A DNA stretch of 64,000 nucleotides from Bigelowiella natans CCMP2755 (lineage: Eukaryota; Cercozoa; Chlorarachniophyceae), in the NCBI GenBank assembly GCA_000320545.1, contig ADNK01002519.1, forward strand, positions 67,001-131,000, in the 5' to 3' direction. Shown here piece after piece: positions 47,709 through 60,066 of this stretch; position 1 is the first letter of the stretch; each line of letters begins with the position of its first letter. The notes beneath the pieces are model-generated. The model was not told the DNA's origin and ran no database searches. It worked only from the letters and a program-made list of their open reading frames with translations. The translations under genes were made by a program, and so were the position numbers.

Positions 47709-47994
47709 GTGTGTGTGTGTGTGTGTGCGTGTGTAAATATGTAATACGTGCATAACCCTGGCTGTGTTCCATGGCTGCTAATGACTACATGGGGTAGCGT
47801 ACGATCGATGAAGATTGATATTGACATGTCCGCGCGGCTGTATAGATCGATTTGGTGATTTGCGAGTATAGAAAGAAAGCAACTTCTATCGTGCGCTTAT
47901 CAAAGTACGAAATTTTTCTTTCAAATATTTTTAGTGACCAAAATTCAGTTACACTTTTTTTTTCCTCATCAAATTTCAAGGCTGCTAAGCCTGG
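47269..47994. other. Spacer with (TA)n(GT)n microsatellite
   Basis: 3' flanks of two convergent genes. A TA run (about 47670-47706) and a GT run (47708-47733) are the only features seen. Confidence 0.6.
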
Positions 47995-48807
47995 CTACTT
48001 TACATGTTTTCTATCCTTGCTCGAATCGAAACGAGTCTTCTTCCCAGTCACATTTCCAAGACTTGAAAATTTTGACGAAGTGTTAAGTTTCATATCCTCT
48101 TTAGATTTAAGACTTTTCGTCAGCACGCTTCGACCATTGGTGGAGTTGCTCGAGATTTGCCTGCTCTTGCTACTGAATGTGCCAGGTGAAAAAAGACCTC
48201 GAACACGCGAATCACTAACTTTTGGGGAAATTAGCTCAGAATTTTTATTCTTGTTACTATTATTACCATGGGAATTATATCCCAATTTTGACATATGTTT
48301 GGAGATGACATTCACCACTATCTTAACAGTTCCACTGGAAGTTACTCTAGTAACTTCACGTCCTGTCCCCTGAGCAACAAATGTTGGCTCAAAAAATTCA
48401 GGTGGTGTAGCCATAATCCATGAGGTGATTCGTCGACACAGAGAACTAGATTTTGGAGTATATAAAGAAGAGTACCGAACATGTCGGCCTTCTGTGGTAG
48501 GAAGAAGCATTGAGCTGTAACCTTTAATGACCTCATTTCCCATCATAGAGTGTCCAATGACGCTCACTACTAAACGTGGCCATCCAAATGCATTCGTTGA
48601 CTTCAGTGTAAAGTCGATTGGGTGATTCCATACAAAAACAGGATCTGCTCCTGCTGGCCTCTTAGCAATCTGAGAAGTTCCAGTTTCCATTCCATGCACG
48701 AAAGACCAATCCTTTCCGTAGACTAGGGCATATCGAACATAAAGATGATCTCCCTCTGGAATCTGACAACCCTCTATAGCCCCATTCACAGAGAGATAAA
48801 ACGCCAT
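47995..48807 (-). CDS. B9D1: B9 domain-containing protein 1 (transition-zone/MKS complex)
   Basis: B9D1 works with B9D2 and MKS1 at the ciliary transition zone, gating entry of membrane proteins. Single exon, 270 aa, ATG at 48807. The B9 domain fills residues 1 to about 180: FYLSVNGAIEGCQIPEGDHL, YVRYALVYGKDWSFVHG, VWNHPIDFTLKSTNAFGWP, VIGHSMMGNEVIKGYSSM, then RRITSWIMATPPEFFEPTFV, GTGREVTRVTSSGTVKIVVN and SKHMSKLGYNSHG, all in family order. The last 85 or so residues are Ser/Asn/Lys-rich with no counterpart in animal B9D1 (about 200 aa), and are probably disordered. With CFAP43 this shows that the organism builds a motile cilium. Confidence 0.93.
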   Translation of the reverse strand: MAFYLSVNGAIEGCQIPEGDHLYVRYALVYGKDWSFVHGMETGTSQIAKRPAGADPVFVWNHPIDFTLKSTNAFGWPRLVVSVIGHSMMGNEVIKGYSSMLLPTTEGRHVRYSSLYTPKSSSLCRRITSWIMATPPEFFEPTFVAQGTGREVTRVTSSGTVKIVVNVISKHMSKLGYNSHGNNSNKNKNSELISPKVSDSRVRGLFSPGTFSSKSRQISSNSTNGRSVLTKSLKSKEDMKLNTSSKFSSLGNVTGKKTRFDSSKDRKHVK

Positions 48808-49433
48808 TTGGGCTTTACGATGTGGGTAGTGTTTTTGGAGGGCCGCTGTTACTACTTTTAACCTCTCCTACCACTACTCCATTCAAGTATGAAACAGAGG
48901 CCGGAAGAAACTGAAACTGATCAGAAATGGCATCGATTACACTATAAATAGCCTGGAATTTGATACTTGCGACATCAAAAAAGGAAAGGGGTTCCCTCCA
49001 ACACTTCGTCGTCCTTCCTCCTCCGCATGAATGTACTACGTTCTGCTCACAACAAACTCACAGCCGCAAATGGCCAATGAGAGATTCTACGATCTATTTG
49101 CCACTCCTTATTTCGTTATTTTATGAAGATGCAGCTGTCCACGGGAACAACTATCAGTTTGTATCGTAAATCTATGGACAGCTGCACACGAATATACTCA
49201 TCGTTTTCCTTCCAGGAATTATTTCCTTTATGTTCTATTTTTCCTTTCATTACCCGCATGGCCTGAATTCATTCTTCACCATCACTACGATTGTAGTGAA
49301 GTTCGTAGCTCGAACGGGTACGAATAACACAGAAGGCTGAGGACGAAGTTGCAGCAGTTTGAAGTTGCAAGCCTTCTTAGCGGCGTATTCAAGACTCTAA
49401 CGAAAATACCAAGTAAAATATTCTCGGCCTATA
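48808..49433. other. Divergent intergenic region
   Basis: Upstream regions of B9D1 (minus) and the small gene at 49434 (plus). No coding sequence is supported. Confidence 0.5.
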
Positions 49434-50273
49434 ATGAGTGATGTCCATGTTAAAAATTCGAAGGAGAACATACAGCGGAGGTTTCAAAATACAGAGAAAC
49501 AGGTGTGTTAATAGGCAATTTAGACTACCGATTCTTATTTAGTATACGTTTCTAGTTCGTTCAGTTATGCGAAAGACTGCAACTTTCCGAGGTTATGCCA
49601 GACAGTAAGGTGAACATATCATAAGTAGCTTTTCTTTTCTTTCATAAAATTTAACAATACAGGAAGAGGATTCCACGAACGTCTCCTTCGAGAAGCTGTA
49701 CTACAGCAAGTATTCTCGACCACATTACAGGCTGTAATTCTCTCCAACTGATAATTTCTCAATTAATAGGAACTTCAGAAAACCTTTTATGGCTGGATAT
49801 CAAGTAGTATGTTCTTACATGTAAAAAATTGACATTAATCTGGAGTTTATACTACTGATATCAGACAACATCTCAAGTGGGCTCGCGTTCATCTTATGGT
49901 AAAATCGTAGTAGGAAATAGATTATTATCGCCTTAAAATTATTGAAATTTGTTATCATGTTCATAAAGAAAAACGTGGGGACGGAAGAAAGAGATCGGTG
50001 AAAACATTGTCAATGGGAAATCAACGCACGTTGCCTTCAAGCAAGGGTATTCAGCAGCGATTGAAAGCAGCATTCCCGAAGACAAACCAAATCAACAGAC
50101 GAAATGTCAACGCGAGCACTAACAAACATCGTGAGGAATACTTTAATCCGTATGAAAAAATAGCGTGTCAACCAGCGTTTAAGAGCCCTCTTCCAATGAT
50201 AAGCCGTAGGGAAATGAACATCAATGATAACCACGACGACGACAACGACGAGGATGATCTCCTCATGACCTAG
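49434..50273 (+). CDS. Small multi-exon protein of unknown function (about 188 aa)
   Basis: Six small exons maintain phase: 49434..49502, 49556..49609, 49663..49709, 49770..49803, 49865..49898 and 49969..50273. Each is bounded by GT and AG, with introns of only 53-70 bp. The protein starts MSDVHVKNSKENIQRRF, is basic and hydrophilic throughout, contains QLCERLQLSEVMPDSKEED and PYEKIACQPAFKSP, and ends in an acidic Asp-rich tail (DDDNDEDD). There is no signal peptide, membrane segment or known domain. Consistent phase across five introns argues for a real gene; function is unknown. Confidence 0.6.
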
Positions 50274-52635
50274 ATTATGAATCAATAGAATTAATTTCTA
50301 GGCGTCTTATAGCTTTGCAGAAATATAATGAAACGGATGTAATGAAATTGTTACATTTTTTCAATAGTCATCACAATGTAGCTATGTAGAAGAGCAGCGG
50401 CGCTACAGCGCTCATGTTGTTTGTTCGTTTCTGCAATTGTGTGTTCCATTGTGACAAAGCTAGCAAGACATTCAATCCAGCAATGTCACATGTTGAGCGT
50501 GCATGTGAACATGTGTCTCATTCACGTTTTCTCTTTTCAGTGGTTTCACCATCGAGTGTTCCGAATTCATCCCGTCCTCATGTTGCATGTCTACAATCCT
50601 CTGAGTGTTTGGAACAGTTTGCACAAAAGCCTGGTGTGACTTCCTTTGCCATGTTTTTCAAAGCGAGTTGAGAATGATCGCCATGCTTTGTGGCGAAGTG
50701 TCTCAGTTGTGCACACAAATTGGACATCAACTTCTTGAACCTTTTTCTCCAAAGCTCTTCGTTTCCGGAATTTCCGTTCATGCTCAAGAGATCTGAATGA
50801 TTTCTTCTGCTGTGCTTTTCATCGTTGTGACATGGCTTGATGGGGCTCCAACCAACGTTGCAGTTTTTTCGGTGTGCAAATGATTCCAAAGGCTTCTCCA
50901 ATGAAGTTCTGAAAACCAGCGTTCCAGTGTGTCCGACAAACTGTCCGGCCATCGATGGAGCAACAAACTGTCGAACACTGCATCAAGTTGCACAGTTGCG
51001 ACCAGCAGCAACAAGTCCGTCGGCAAAGCACACGTTGATGAACTGATTTCATTCGGTGCATTGAAAAGCGGAGAAAGCTCGAGTGTTTTTCCTTGTCCCC
51101 AAAAAAATGGCAGAATCCTTCAGCATTTCGTTTGCAAAAGACTCCAAAGATGATGCTCTCAAGCTAGCAGAGTTCTGGGTTGTTGGCATCAATTTGATTG
51201 CAATGATTGAGGACGCACAGAAAGAGAAAAGCAAGGCCACGGCTAGCTGGCAGCTTGACATTCTGCGATGGATGCAGGCGCGATGCTCTGCCATGGATTT
51301 TGCCATGTCATTTTCAACAAAGATTGCTTTTCACAAAACACACATGCCAGCATGGGATGTGCCTGTGATTTTCATCACGTCACACACCAGCAATTCAGTT
51401 CAGCAGTGGGTCGTCAGTGGGCAAATTTTCGTGTTGCACACTTTCGCAATTTTCGCCACTGATTGCTGATGGGAAGTGAAATTTGGCGCATGCAGTTTTG
51501 ATCAACGCTTTCTTCATTGTTCATTGTTCATTGTGGGGTGTGGTGGTGTGTTCTGCTGCCTTTCTTCTTGATTTCGAACGTTGTGAGTGGACTGGTGGAG
51601 TGTTTGGCGTCAGTGTCACCCCCACAATTGCGAATTTTGTTCCATTTCTGTTTCTTCACAGTGTCCATTGTGAAAATTGACCTCTCCTCGAGACGTGAGC
51701 ATTGTTGGGCTGCAAGCAGACCTGGAGAGTGACCGTCATTGCGGCACGTTTTTCAATGCGATGTGCAAAGAAACTGGTGTCGCATTCATTGTCATCCACA
51801 GGCATGTGCACAACACCTGCGATTTCTCACTGATTCATCAAAAAGCTCCCGGAGGAACCACCAGCACGTGACAAGCACGGACGACCTCGCATCCTGGAGG
51901 TGCGTGCGCAATTTTCCATTTTTTTGAGCCTTCCTGTGGCGAACCAAGCAAGTTCAATGTTGTTGACAGCAATCGTTTCTTTCAACACATTGCGTCTTCT
52001 GTTTGTTTTTTGTCTTCCCAATTTGTCTGTCCCATTCTCACTCCGAACGTTTTGGTGGCGGCACGGCAACTTCGAGGGAATGAGCATTTCTTCTGTTTTC
52101 CTGTGCTCTGATTCGTGACAAACTTCCCTGACGTGTGATTGCGGAGTTCGGCAATTTTTCAAACTCAACGTAACTGGGACCGCCCGCTACTACCGGATGT
52201 AATCTCGATTGACAAAAATCCAAACTACTTTTACTTTGCGACAAAGTGATATCACAAGCGAGTAAAACCTGGTAGTATCGCAAAAGTTGCTAATCGGGAT
52301 GAGTAGACTGCGCAAAAGTTTTGGGAATACGACCTCCAGAATCCAGATTGATCTACCGACAGAACATTCAGATGAGGTCCAGCTGCATATTCGTAAAAAG
52401 CTTGGAACGGCTTGTCGCAGAAGAACATTCCCCTTTGACTCTCCTGTGTTGCCCGTAACTGCGACAAAATCCTGGTCTACCGTCAGACTGTACCTTCTGT
52501 TCCGACTCCATTTAGACATGAGCTGAATGAAGCATCTGAGGAGACAGTGTTCGCAGCAAGTCGAGCCACTCTCTTTCAGAGAATTAGTTCCTTGCTCTAC
52601 TTGTACTCACTTAATGGTTGCTGTGTTTTGTTAAA
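50274..52635. other. Gene-poor region, possibly decayed sequence
   Basis: Overlapping ORFs occur on both strands but none resembles a known protein. In plus frames, 50929-51153 and 51109-51469 give partly protein-like sequence (AESFSISFAKDSKDDALKLA) separated by a frame change at a run of As near 51100, which could be a decayed ORF. I make no gene call. Confidence 0.4.
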
Positions 52636-55600
52636 ATGTTTTCGTTATTGTCACTGTTACTGTGGGCGACTGAGCTTTCAACGGGTTCACCGCTGATAGA
52701 CTCAAACTCTGAGGTCTCAACTGTTGCATCGTAAGCTTTCCATCTTCAAAATTCGAGTAGGACAGACAGCGCAAATGCTTATTATAGGTTGACTAAAGTC
52801 ACAAACGTGGAAATATACAAGTTTGCAACAAACGTTGCGCTCCTTTATGCAACTGAGGTTGAAGATTAAGATGTCCTCCGCCAAAACTTCGATAACATTT
52901 TTTTTATGCTTGCCTCAGATTCAAACACACCGAGTACATGAGATCCCGATCAATACATTCACTGCACAACCTATCGCTGGTGATGGAACAACTGGTACAC
53001 TGGACGGACCAGCATTATCCTCTAAGTTCGATTCCCCTCGATCAGTGGTTGTTGACCCATCAACTACGGCAAATGCGAAGCCTGACTTATATGTCGCAGA
53101 CTCGGTTCCTAATATCTTATTTTAAGTATAAATTCACTCGTTGGTTGCTACTTGTAAGTAGCCTTGACCACTCAAAACAAGTAGATGTTCTGAAGTTACT
53201 TTCTTTAGGGAAACCACTTGATCCGGCACATAGCATGCGATACCAGTGCGTGCACTTCCAGGACTGTGACCAGAATATCTGGTTCCATCCAGGGGTTTCA
53301 AGACGGAAGTTTGCACACAGCTATGTATTGGTCTCCATTTGACCTAGCAGTAGACGGAAGCAACTCAATCATATACGTCGCTGACAAGGTCGAAAGCCGC
53401 GCAAAAGTCGACTATAGCTAATAGCTAATGCTTTTTTATTGCAGAACAACAATGCGGTCCGCAAAATAACCCTCAGCAGTCAGACCACCACTCTGTTTGG
53501 TGACCAATCTAATCTCAACATAGATGGCTCAACAGCAGTTGCAAAGATTGGCAAACCACATGGGATCGATTTTGTAAGTGAATCTCCCATTTGGATAGTA
53601 AAACTAAGAATACAAAGTTTGTTAATCCATCATACTTTGTTTTGGTCTTAATTTAGGTTGTTTCTGGTGGAGATCTGATACTTTATGTGTCCACAAATAA
53701 CTTCCGAACCGTTCGTAAAGTAAATATAGCAACTTCGACTGTGAGCAGTTTAACAACACCCCAGACCACCAACGCCTATACAGATGGGCCTGTTGCTACC
53801 GCAAGATTCGGCTATGGCCCATACAATATCTTTGCGCATATTGCTCCTGGTGGAAATACACATGTTTACCTGACTTCAGATGTAAGCAACATTTTTGTTT
53901 TCTGCATAAATTCTATTATGCATACATGCTATTACTATCAGGGTTATCAGAATATTCGAGTTATTGATGAGACTGCAGGATCTGTACACACGGTGGCAAA
54001 TCCCACACAAAGCTCAGGCTATGTAGATGGATCAGGAAATATTTCTAAATTCAGCTCTCCATTCGGTGTGACAGCGTTTAAAGGAAGTGCAGGGCCACTT
54101 TATGTAGCAGACTATGGAAACAATGTGATTAGGATGATAAAACTGATCACATCATCACCGACACAATCACCATCAGGAACTCCAACCTCTCAACCTTCAA
54201 ACTCCCCAGCTACAGTAGCACCAACAATGTCTCCATCCAAAGAACCAACAACCGTGTCTCCGATTACTTTTGCTCCCTCGGCAAGTCCAGTAACGCTATC
54301 TCCAATTACTTCTTCTCCCTTAACCAGTTCAAGCTTGTCACCGACAGGACAACCAAGCACATCCCCATCGATTTGCCCCTCTCATGGGCCTTTTGTTAGC
54401 CCAACAAAATTACCAACTGCTATCCCGACGTCGTCAAGCTCAACACCAAGCCCGAGCCAAACTCCAATATCCCTGGAACAGACAGTACCTATTATGGTGT
54501 CCGCAGAAATCGACGACGCGGTGTCCCTTTTCACATTTTCATGCGATATCATATTCTTCCTTCATTTCGTTCATAACGTTTATCTTCTTTTCACTAACAC
54601 GAACGTATGCTGTATTCAGATCTCCCGGATCAAAATAACATTCAATTCCTCTACAAATCGACCCTCTTCTTTGGGTTGTCAGATTCTTAAAAATATCTCA
54701 GTAGCTCTCCTTGGGTCTAAGCCAACCTGCGTGTGGGCATCTGCAAAGATTCTTTATATCAACCTTGGCTATCAATTTTCTCTAGGCCCAGGGTCTCTAT
54801 TATCGATCCGTCCCAATGTAATCTCAAGTGTTTCTGGTACAAATTCTCCGGCTCACTCGATCCAAATAGGTGACTTTAATGTCATCCCGTCTGTCTCAAT
54901 TGCTGTATCGCACCCCCAAACACTCGGTGGATGTGACGTGGTTTCGGAAGTGCGAACCATTACTTCAGGTGGAGCAGGTAGGCCTTTACTCTTCAGTTGG
55001 AGACTGCAAAGCGCCGACCCTCCAGACTCGATAGCCCTTACTCAGAGCCTATCCGCTTTAATCCTCAAAGTTGATTCCTCAACCCTCATCATTCCGGCCC
55101 TGAATCTCACAATGGGAACTACCTACTTCTTCAACGTCACAGCAACTAGCTGGCTCAACGCTACGGCGTCGACATATTTTAGTATTGGAAAACTGAATAC
55201 ATCAACCCCAGTGATCTACCTCCCAAGTTCTACAACAATCAATACATATCGAAGCCAGCAACTAGATATAAGAGTCCAAGCGAAACCGCCATTCTGCAAT
55301 CAATCACTTACATCACCCCCAACCGGGCTGAGTATAAAGGGTGAGTGGACACAACTGTCGGGACCAACTTCCATTGTCATACCTGATCCTCACTCAATCT
55401 ACCTTCGACTTCCAAAATGGACGTTTGCACACGGACCATCGACATACCTTCTCAATCTTCATGTCGTAGCTCTAGACAGCCTTGGCCGGGAAATCGGAGC
55501 CCAAAATGTGACTTTTACTGTTCATTTACTCGTAGGAAAACTCGTTGCACGAATAGCAGGAGGAAGCTCCAGGACAATATCTAGAGTAACAACTCCCTGG

Positions 55601-58082
55601 CTTATATTAGACGGATCTAACTCTCGGGATTACATGAATTCTTCAGCCTTGCTATTCTACACCTGGTCGGTTTCAGCTAATAGCTCGACAATGGTTCAAT
55701 TAGCTTTAAACTCGACTTTCTCCTCTTTCAACTTGTCCACACTGTCTCTGAAGTACGGAGTGACGCACCGTATACTTCTAAATGTCACAAGTTTGGCAAG
55801 TGGTAGGACTATAGCCACAAGGACTGCTGGTGCAGAACAAACTCTTCTAATAGAGAATAACAACGCACCAGCAGTGTCAGTTGATCTCCAAACATTGGAA
55901 GTGCCAAATCCAGATGAAAATCTAATTCTTAGAGGAGACATTTATTCAGTAGGAAGCAACACCTATACTTACTCCTGGCAATGCACATCTGGCAATCTTA
56001 ATCTTAACGACCCATACACTGCACGGACGAGTTTGTCAGAGAAATTTTTTGTTATTGCAAGTGAGGCTCTGCTGCCCAATACAATGTACACTTTTGTTCT
56101 TTTTGCTATAAGCTCTACTTCACAGAGTGCAGATGGCAAAGCATCTATCACCATAAAAACCAATGCCCCGCCCAGACTTGGGATTTGCAGCGCAACCCCA
56201 AGCAGTGGTTTGGCTCTGGACACCCTTTTCCATTTTGAGTGTTCTGGATGGGAGGATGAAGATATCCCTCTGCGGTATAGATATGAACAAGTCCAAGGCT
56301 GGAAAACAAAGGAAGTAGGGAATCATATAGAATTAGATGAGGATAGCTTTTTATACCTTGATATCTGTCAACTACGGCATCTCCCTTACTATCGCTCGGT
56401 ATTGCCTTTTCGAAAGGCGGAATATCTAAAAAAATCAGGAAAGTGGATCAGAAACGACTTCCTCGAACTCGCCAATACCAGTCTCATTCGCACTAGCATT
56501 GTGGACAACATGGGTGCCGCTTCGTACACCTATATTGAGCTAAACATATCATTGCCAGAGTCAGTGAATTATAAGATGATAAAAGATGAGCTTGACAAAA
56601 AACTAAAGGAAGGAGACACACAATCCTATTCCGTTCTCTACTCCGCAATGGCATCATACCTCAAGACAAATCGATCTGTTGACTTGACCGAGAGCCCATC
56701 TGTCACACCGGTCGGAATTCGAAATGCCCTCTTAGAGTCTTTGCGGACGACAATCCCATACCAAAATGGGAGCAATGCAAAAGCGGCACGCGTGATTTCA
56801 GCAAAGACCTCAACCGCTCTGTTAGAGGTGACATTAGACTACAAGAAAGTAATAGGAATCTCCAGAAGGTAAGTATGGCCCATATGCTAATATAAGTATA
56901 GAAGGTTGATTGGTGTGCAACCTGCAAAATGTGGACATCCTTGCAACTTTTACACTGAATTGAAGAATGTGAATTTTCAGGACTACGGCACAGGGGCTCG
57001 AACTCCTTACCGATTCCTTGGCTGTGGCGAGGAATTCAGAACTTCGATTTTCCGACATGATGAGCACGGTCATCTCTTCTATCACAGCTGCAAGTCATGT
57101 TGTTGCGCATTCGGCAGAGTCAACAACGGACGACAGCGTTGGAACTGAAAGACTGGATAACATATTAGCGACGAATTTGGGGGACATTCTATTCGATATT
57201 CCGTTTATCGTTCTCAATCACTCAGCAGTTGGGGAACAGAGTAGTGTTGGTTCGAGCATAGGGAACCGAAAACAATCAATTCATTTCGCCTGTCGGCGAC
57301 TATATTCCAAGGACCTAGCGGGAACAGCTCTGAGCACTCAATCCTCCACCGCAACAGTTGCTTTTCTAAATAGTTCAATAAACTCTTCAACGATTCAAAT
57401 ATCTTTAATCGGCATCAAGGAGGATCCTCTTTATTTTATTACTAAGAATGAAACTATAATATATGGTGGTGCAAGCATGGTGCAGATATGCGAAGAGAGT
57501 GTGGAGGGAGCCAGTCAAACGCGTAGTGTATGCAAAGCGTGTTCAGCTAAGAATCTACAAAGGAGCAGAGAGAACGCCTCTTGTCTGGCAGACAGTTCTT
57601 CAATCACAAATTTCACATTCACAATTCCTGTTGGCGCAGGGGGTACTGTGGATTCTTCGAGCGGCCTTGTTTCCAAGCCCGTCCTCTGGAATGGAAGTAG
57701 CTGGCAAAGACGTGAAATACGAGTTAAGACTCCAAACGGATCGCGTAGCCTGTATGAGACGAGCACCAATTCCCCTCGAAGGCTCACATTTTCAAACTCT
57801 TGGGTCCACATAGAGGTAATAGTTTCACACTCTCCTTGATTTTTATAACCCTTTTTGTCTCAGCTCAACACCTATGACGAGGCCACGCTGAGAAATCCAG
57901 ATATCTACGATCCCAGAAAAAATGGAGCTTTAGCCTTTGTACTGGGTTTGCTAGTTGCGTACGTTGTCCTGTTCGTCGTTGCGTACTTCTACGATGGCCG
58001 GTAAGTTTTGAAGTTTACAGATATTTGTGCGTTCTTTACTGTGTATACACCTCATAGAGGAGAAAGAGAAGAGGGAGACAGA

Positions 58083-58125
<43 letters not shown>

Positions 58126-60066
58126 TTGAAGAGTAAGTAGAGTTAGACAAACAGGGGAATAGGCGGAGGACAGGAGCTGAAATTCACACTTTGCAGTAAC
58201 TCGATGGACTTTGAGGAAATAGTGGCTAGGGAAAAGAGCTTCTGGAGAGAGCTCAACTCCAACAAAAAAGCTAAAATGGATAAGGTTGAACAATTGAGTT
58301 TTAAGTGTATTTGCACGTTACGTTTCTTACATAACTGACATTCATACTTAAATCGATGGATGAGACCGCGTCCATGCATATGCTTCTGCTCAATTTCACC
58401 ATATCATTATGTATGTTGTATGCTTATCCAGCGTGCCTCAACAATACCTACATAGTATTTTTTTCGTGGAAAATGACTAGTTGGTATAACTCTTAGTGTA
58501 TGAACATGGTTAGTAGATACGTGATGTGCTTCTTCTGTGCTCAACATATTTTGTATGCATTGATGTCATATGTTTGCGTGTATGTTTCTGCCTCTGTGTA
58601 TAAAATATATTTACATATACCTAATATAACTCAGGATCGCTCCTGTAAGAGCCTCTGCTTTTCTCTACGTTGGGGTTTGCGGTCCACGCACCCGTGGTCA
58701 TCAGTTATCATGCGCCATCCTGGGGACTTTATGAACAGTCAAAAACGGCTAACAGCTCTGTTCGTCACACTTCTGAACACGACGGTTATCCACAGATTAA
58801 TTTTCAGACAAAATCTTCTGATGAATATCTGCTTTTAATGTTGGCAACTGTTGACCTGAATCTCTCTCATACTCATCTCGTATCCAGACTGTAGTCGCTC
58901 TTCTTCTCGGAACTAATCAGAGAATTTTATTCCTCAATAATTTCTACTCTACGATGATTGTTGCATTCATCATTGGCTACCCAATACCATTCACATTTGG
59001 AAAGCTCTTGCAACGAACCAAGCCAAGGTCACTTCGGTTAAAGGTAAACTGCTTTATTCGGGTAGTTGTTAGACATGTGTGACCGTTAACTCTCTCTCTC
59101 TCTCTCTCTCTCCCCCTCTCTTTCTCTTAGCTTCAGGCGACACAGGATTGGATATCAAAAATTCCTTGCCTGCTTTTCCTGTGTAGCCTCTTTATAAGTC
59201 AAGAGGCTGGTATCGGAGAAACGATTGAAGGTGAAAATGCAGATGCCGAAGTTGAATACGAAGACGAGGGCGAAGGGGGAGATGCCAAAGTTAATGGGGA
59301 TGACAACCCAGATGAAATTGAGCAGAAACTAGCCCCCGGACAAATTCTGAACAAAAGTGTCTCCCTTCACATGTCACCTATCGGGAAACAAATTGAGCGC
59401 TCCGACACTCTATTTGGTGTTGCTCTTAATCCACTAAACCCATTGCTTAGGACACAGGAATGGGCCTGTTTGGATGTGATAACTATTATCTTTGCTTTCT
59501 TCATAATGCTTGGATGTTCCTTTGTCATAGCCACGCTCTTGTGGCAGGTTGAGGGGAACAACAGTGAATTATGGAGCTCCGCCCTTGCTTCGTTTGGAAA
59601 CGACATCTGTATGAGATTCTTTGCTCTCTTCATCATAGATTCCATTTTCCTTTTCCCACTCTGTCTTGAAAAAAAAAGCAGAGTTCGAACACTAAAGGAA
59701 CCGGGGTGCAGGGAAACGGTGACAGTGAGTTCAGATGCCAAGACCTGTTTGCTTGATAAAAACTCGCGAGTTTTGTATGTGTTCGATGCTGGAGAGCAAT
59801 TAGGAATCAAAAAAGGGTGGCGAGTCCTGGAGGTAAATGGGAAACAAGTCGAGAACGCATCCCAAGCGAAGGCAGAAATTCAATTAGCACATGCAACAGC
59901 TCCAAGCTTTGAGGTTTCGTTCGAGATAGATCAAACAGTGGTTGATCAAGCAACGGAGGATGAAGAACATTGCCCTTCAGTAATTCGAGACATGCATAGT
60001 AGAAGCAGGAGTGTCGTAGCAATTTCATCATCAATTTTGCTGGGTAAACACGTGGAAACAAAGTAA
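52636..60066 (+). CDS. NHL-REJ polycystin-1-like membrane protein with PDZ-like tail
   Basis: Predicted surface protein of 1996 aa from 14 in-phase exons: 52636..52730, 52788..52833, 52919..53104, 53209..53388, 53445..53573, 53657..53881, 53942..54520, 54620..56868, 56981..57815, 57864..58000, 58197..58284, 58635..58784, 58888..59043 and 59131..60066. Order: signal peptide (MFSLLSLLLWATELSTG); NHL-type propeller repeats to about residue 355 (LYVADSGNHLIR, NAVRKITL, LYVADYGNNVIRMIKL); a Ser/Thr/Pro linker (TSQPSNSPATVAPT); a long REJ-like region rich in N-glycosylation sites, about 490-1230; a Cys-containing GAIN/GPS-like membrane-proximal part; TM1 (ALAFVLGLLVAYVVLFVVAY); then HPWSSVI and QKRLTALFVTLL, like the first polycystin-1 helices; about four more helices; and a PDZ-like end (GIKKGWRVLEVNGKQVENAS). 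There is no six-TM channel or obvious PLAT domain. Confidence 0.8.
58083..58118. repeat. (GA)n microsatellite in intron
   Basis: GA run in the intron after the first transmembrane exon. A (TC)n run at about 59090-59115 lies in a later intron. Confidence 0.9.

Noticed and set aside
50037-50285. Minus-strand 82-aa ORF with a Val-rich start
   Set aside because: Antisense shadow of the spliced plus-strand small gene, whose exon phases support it.
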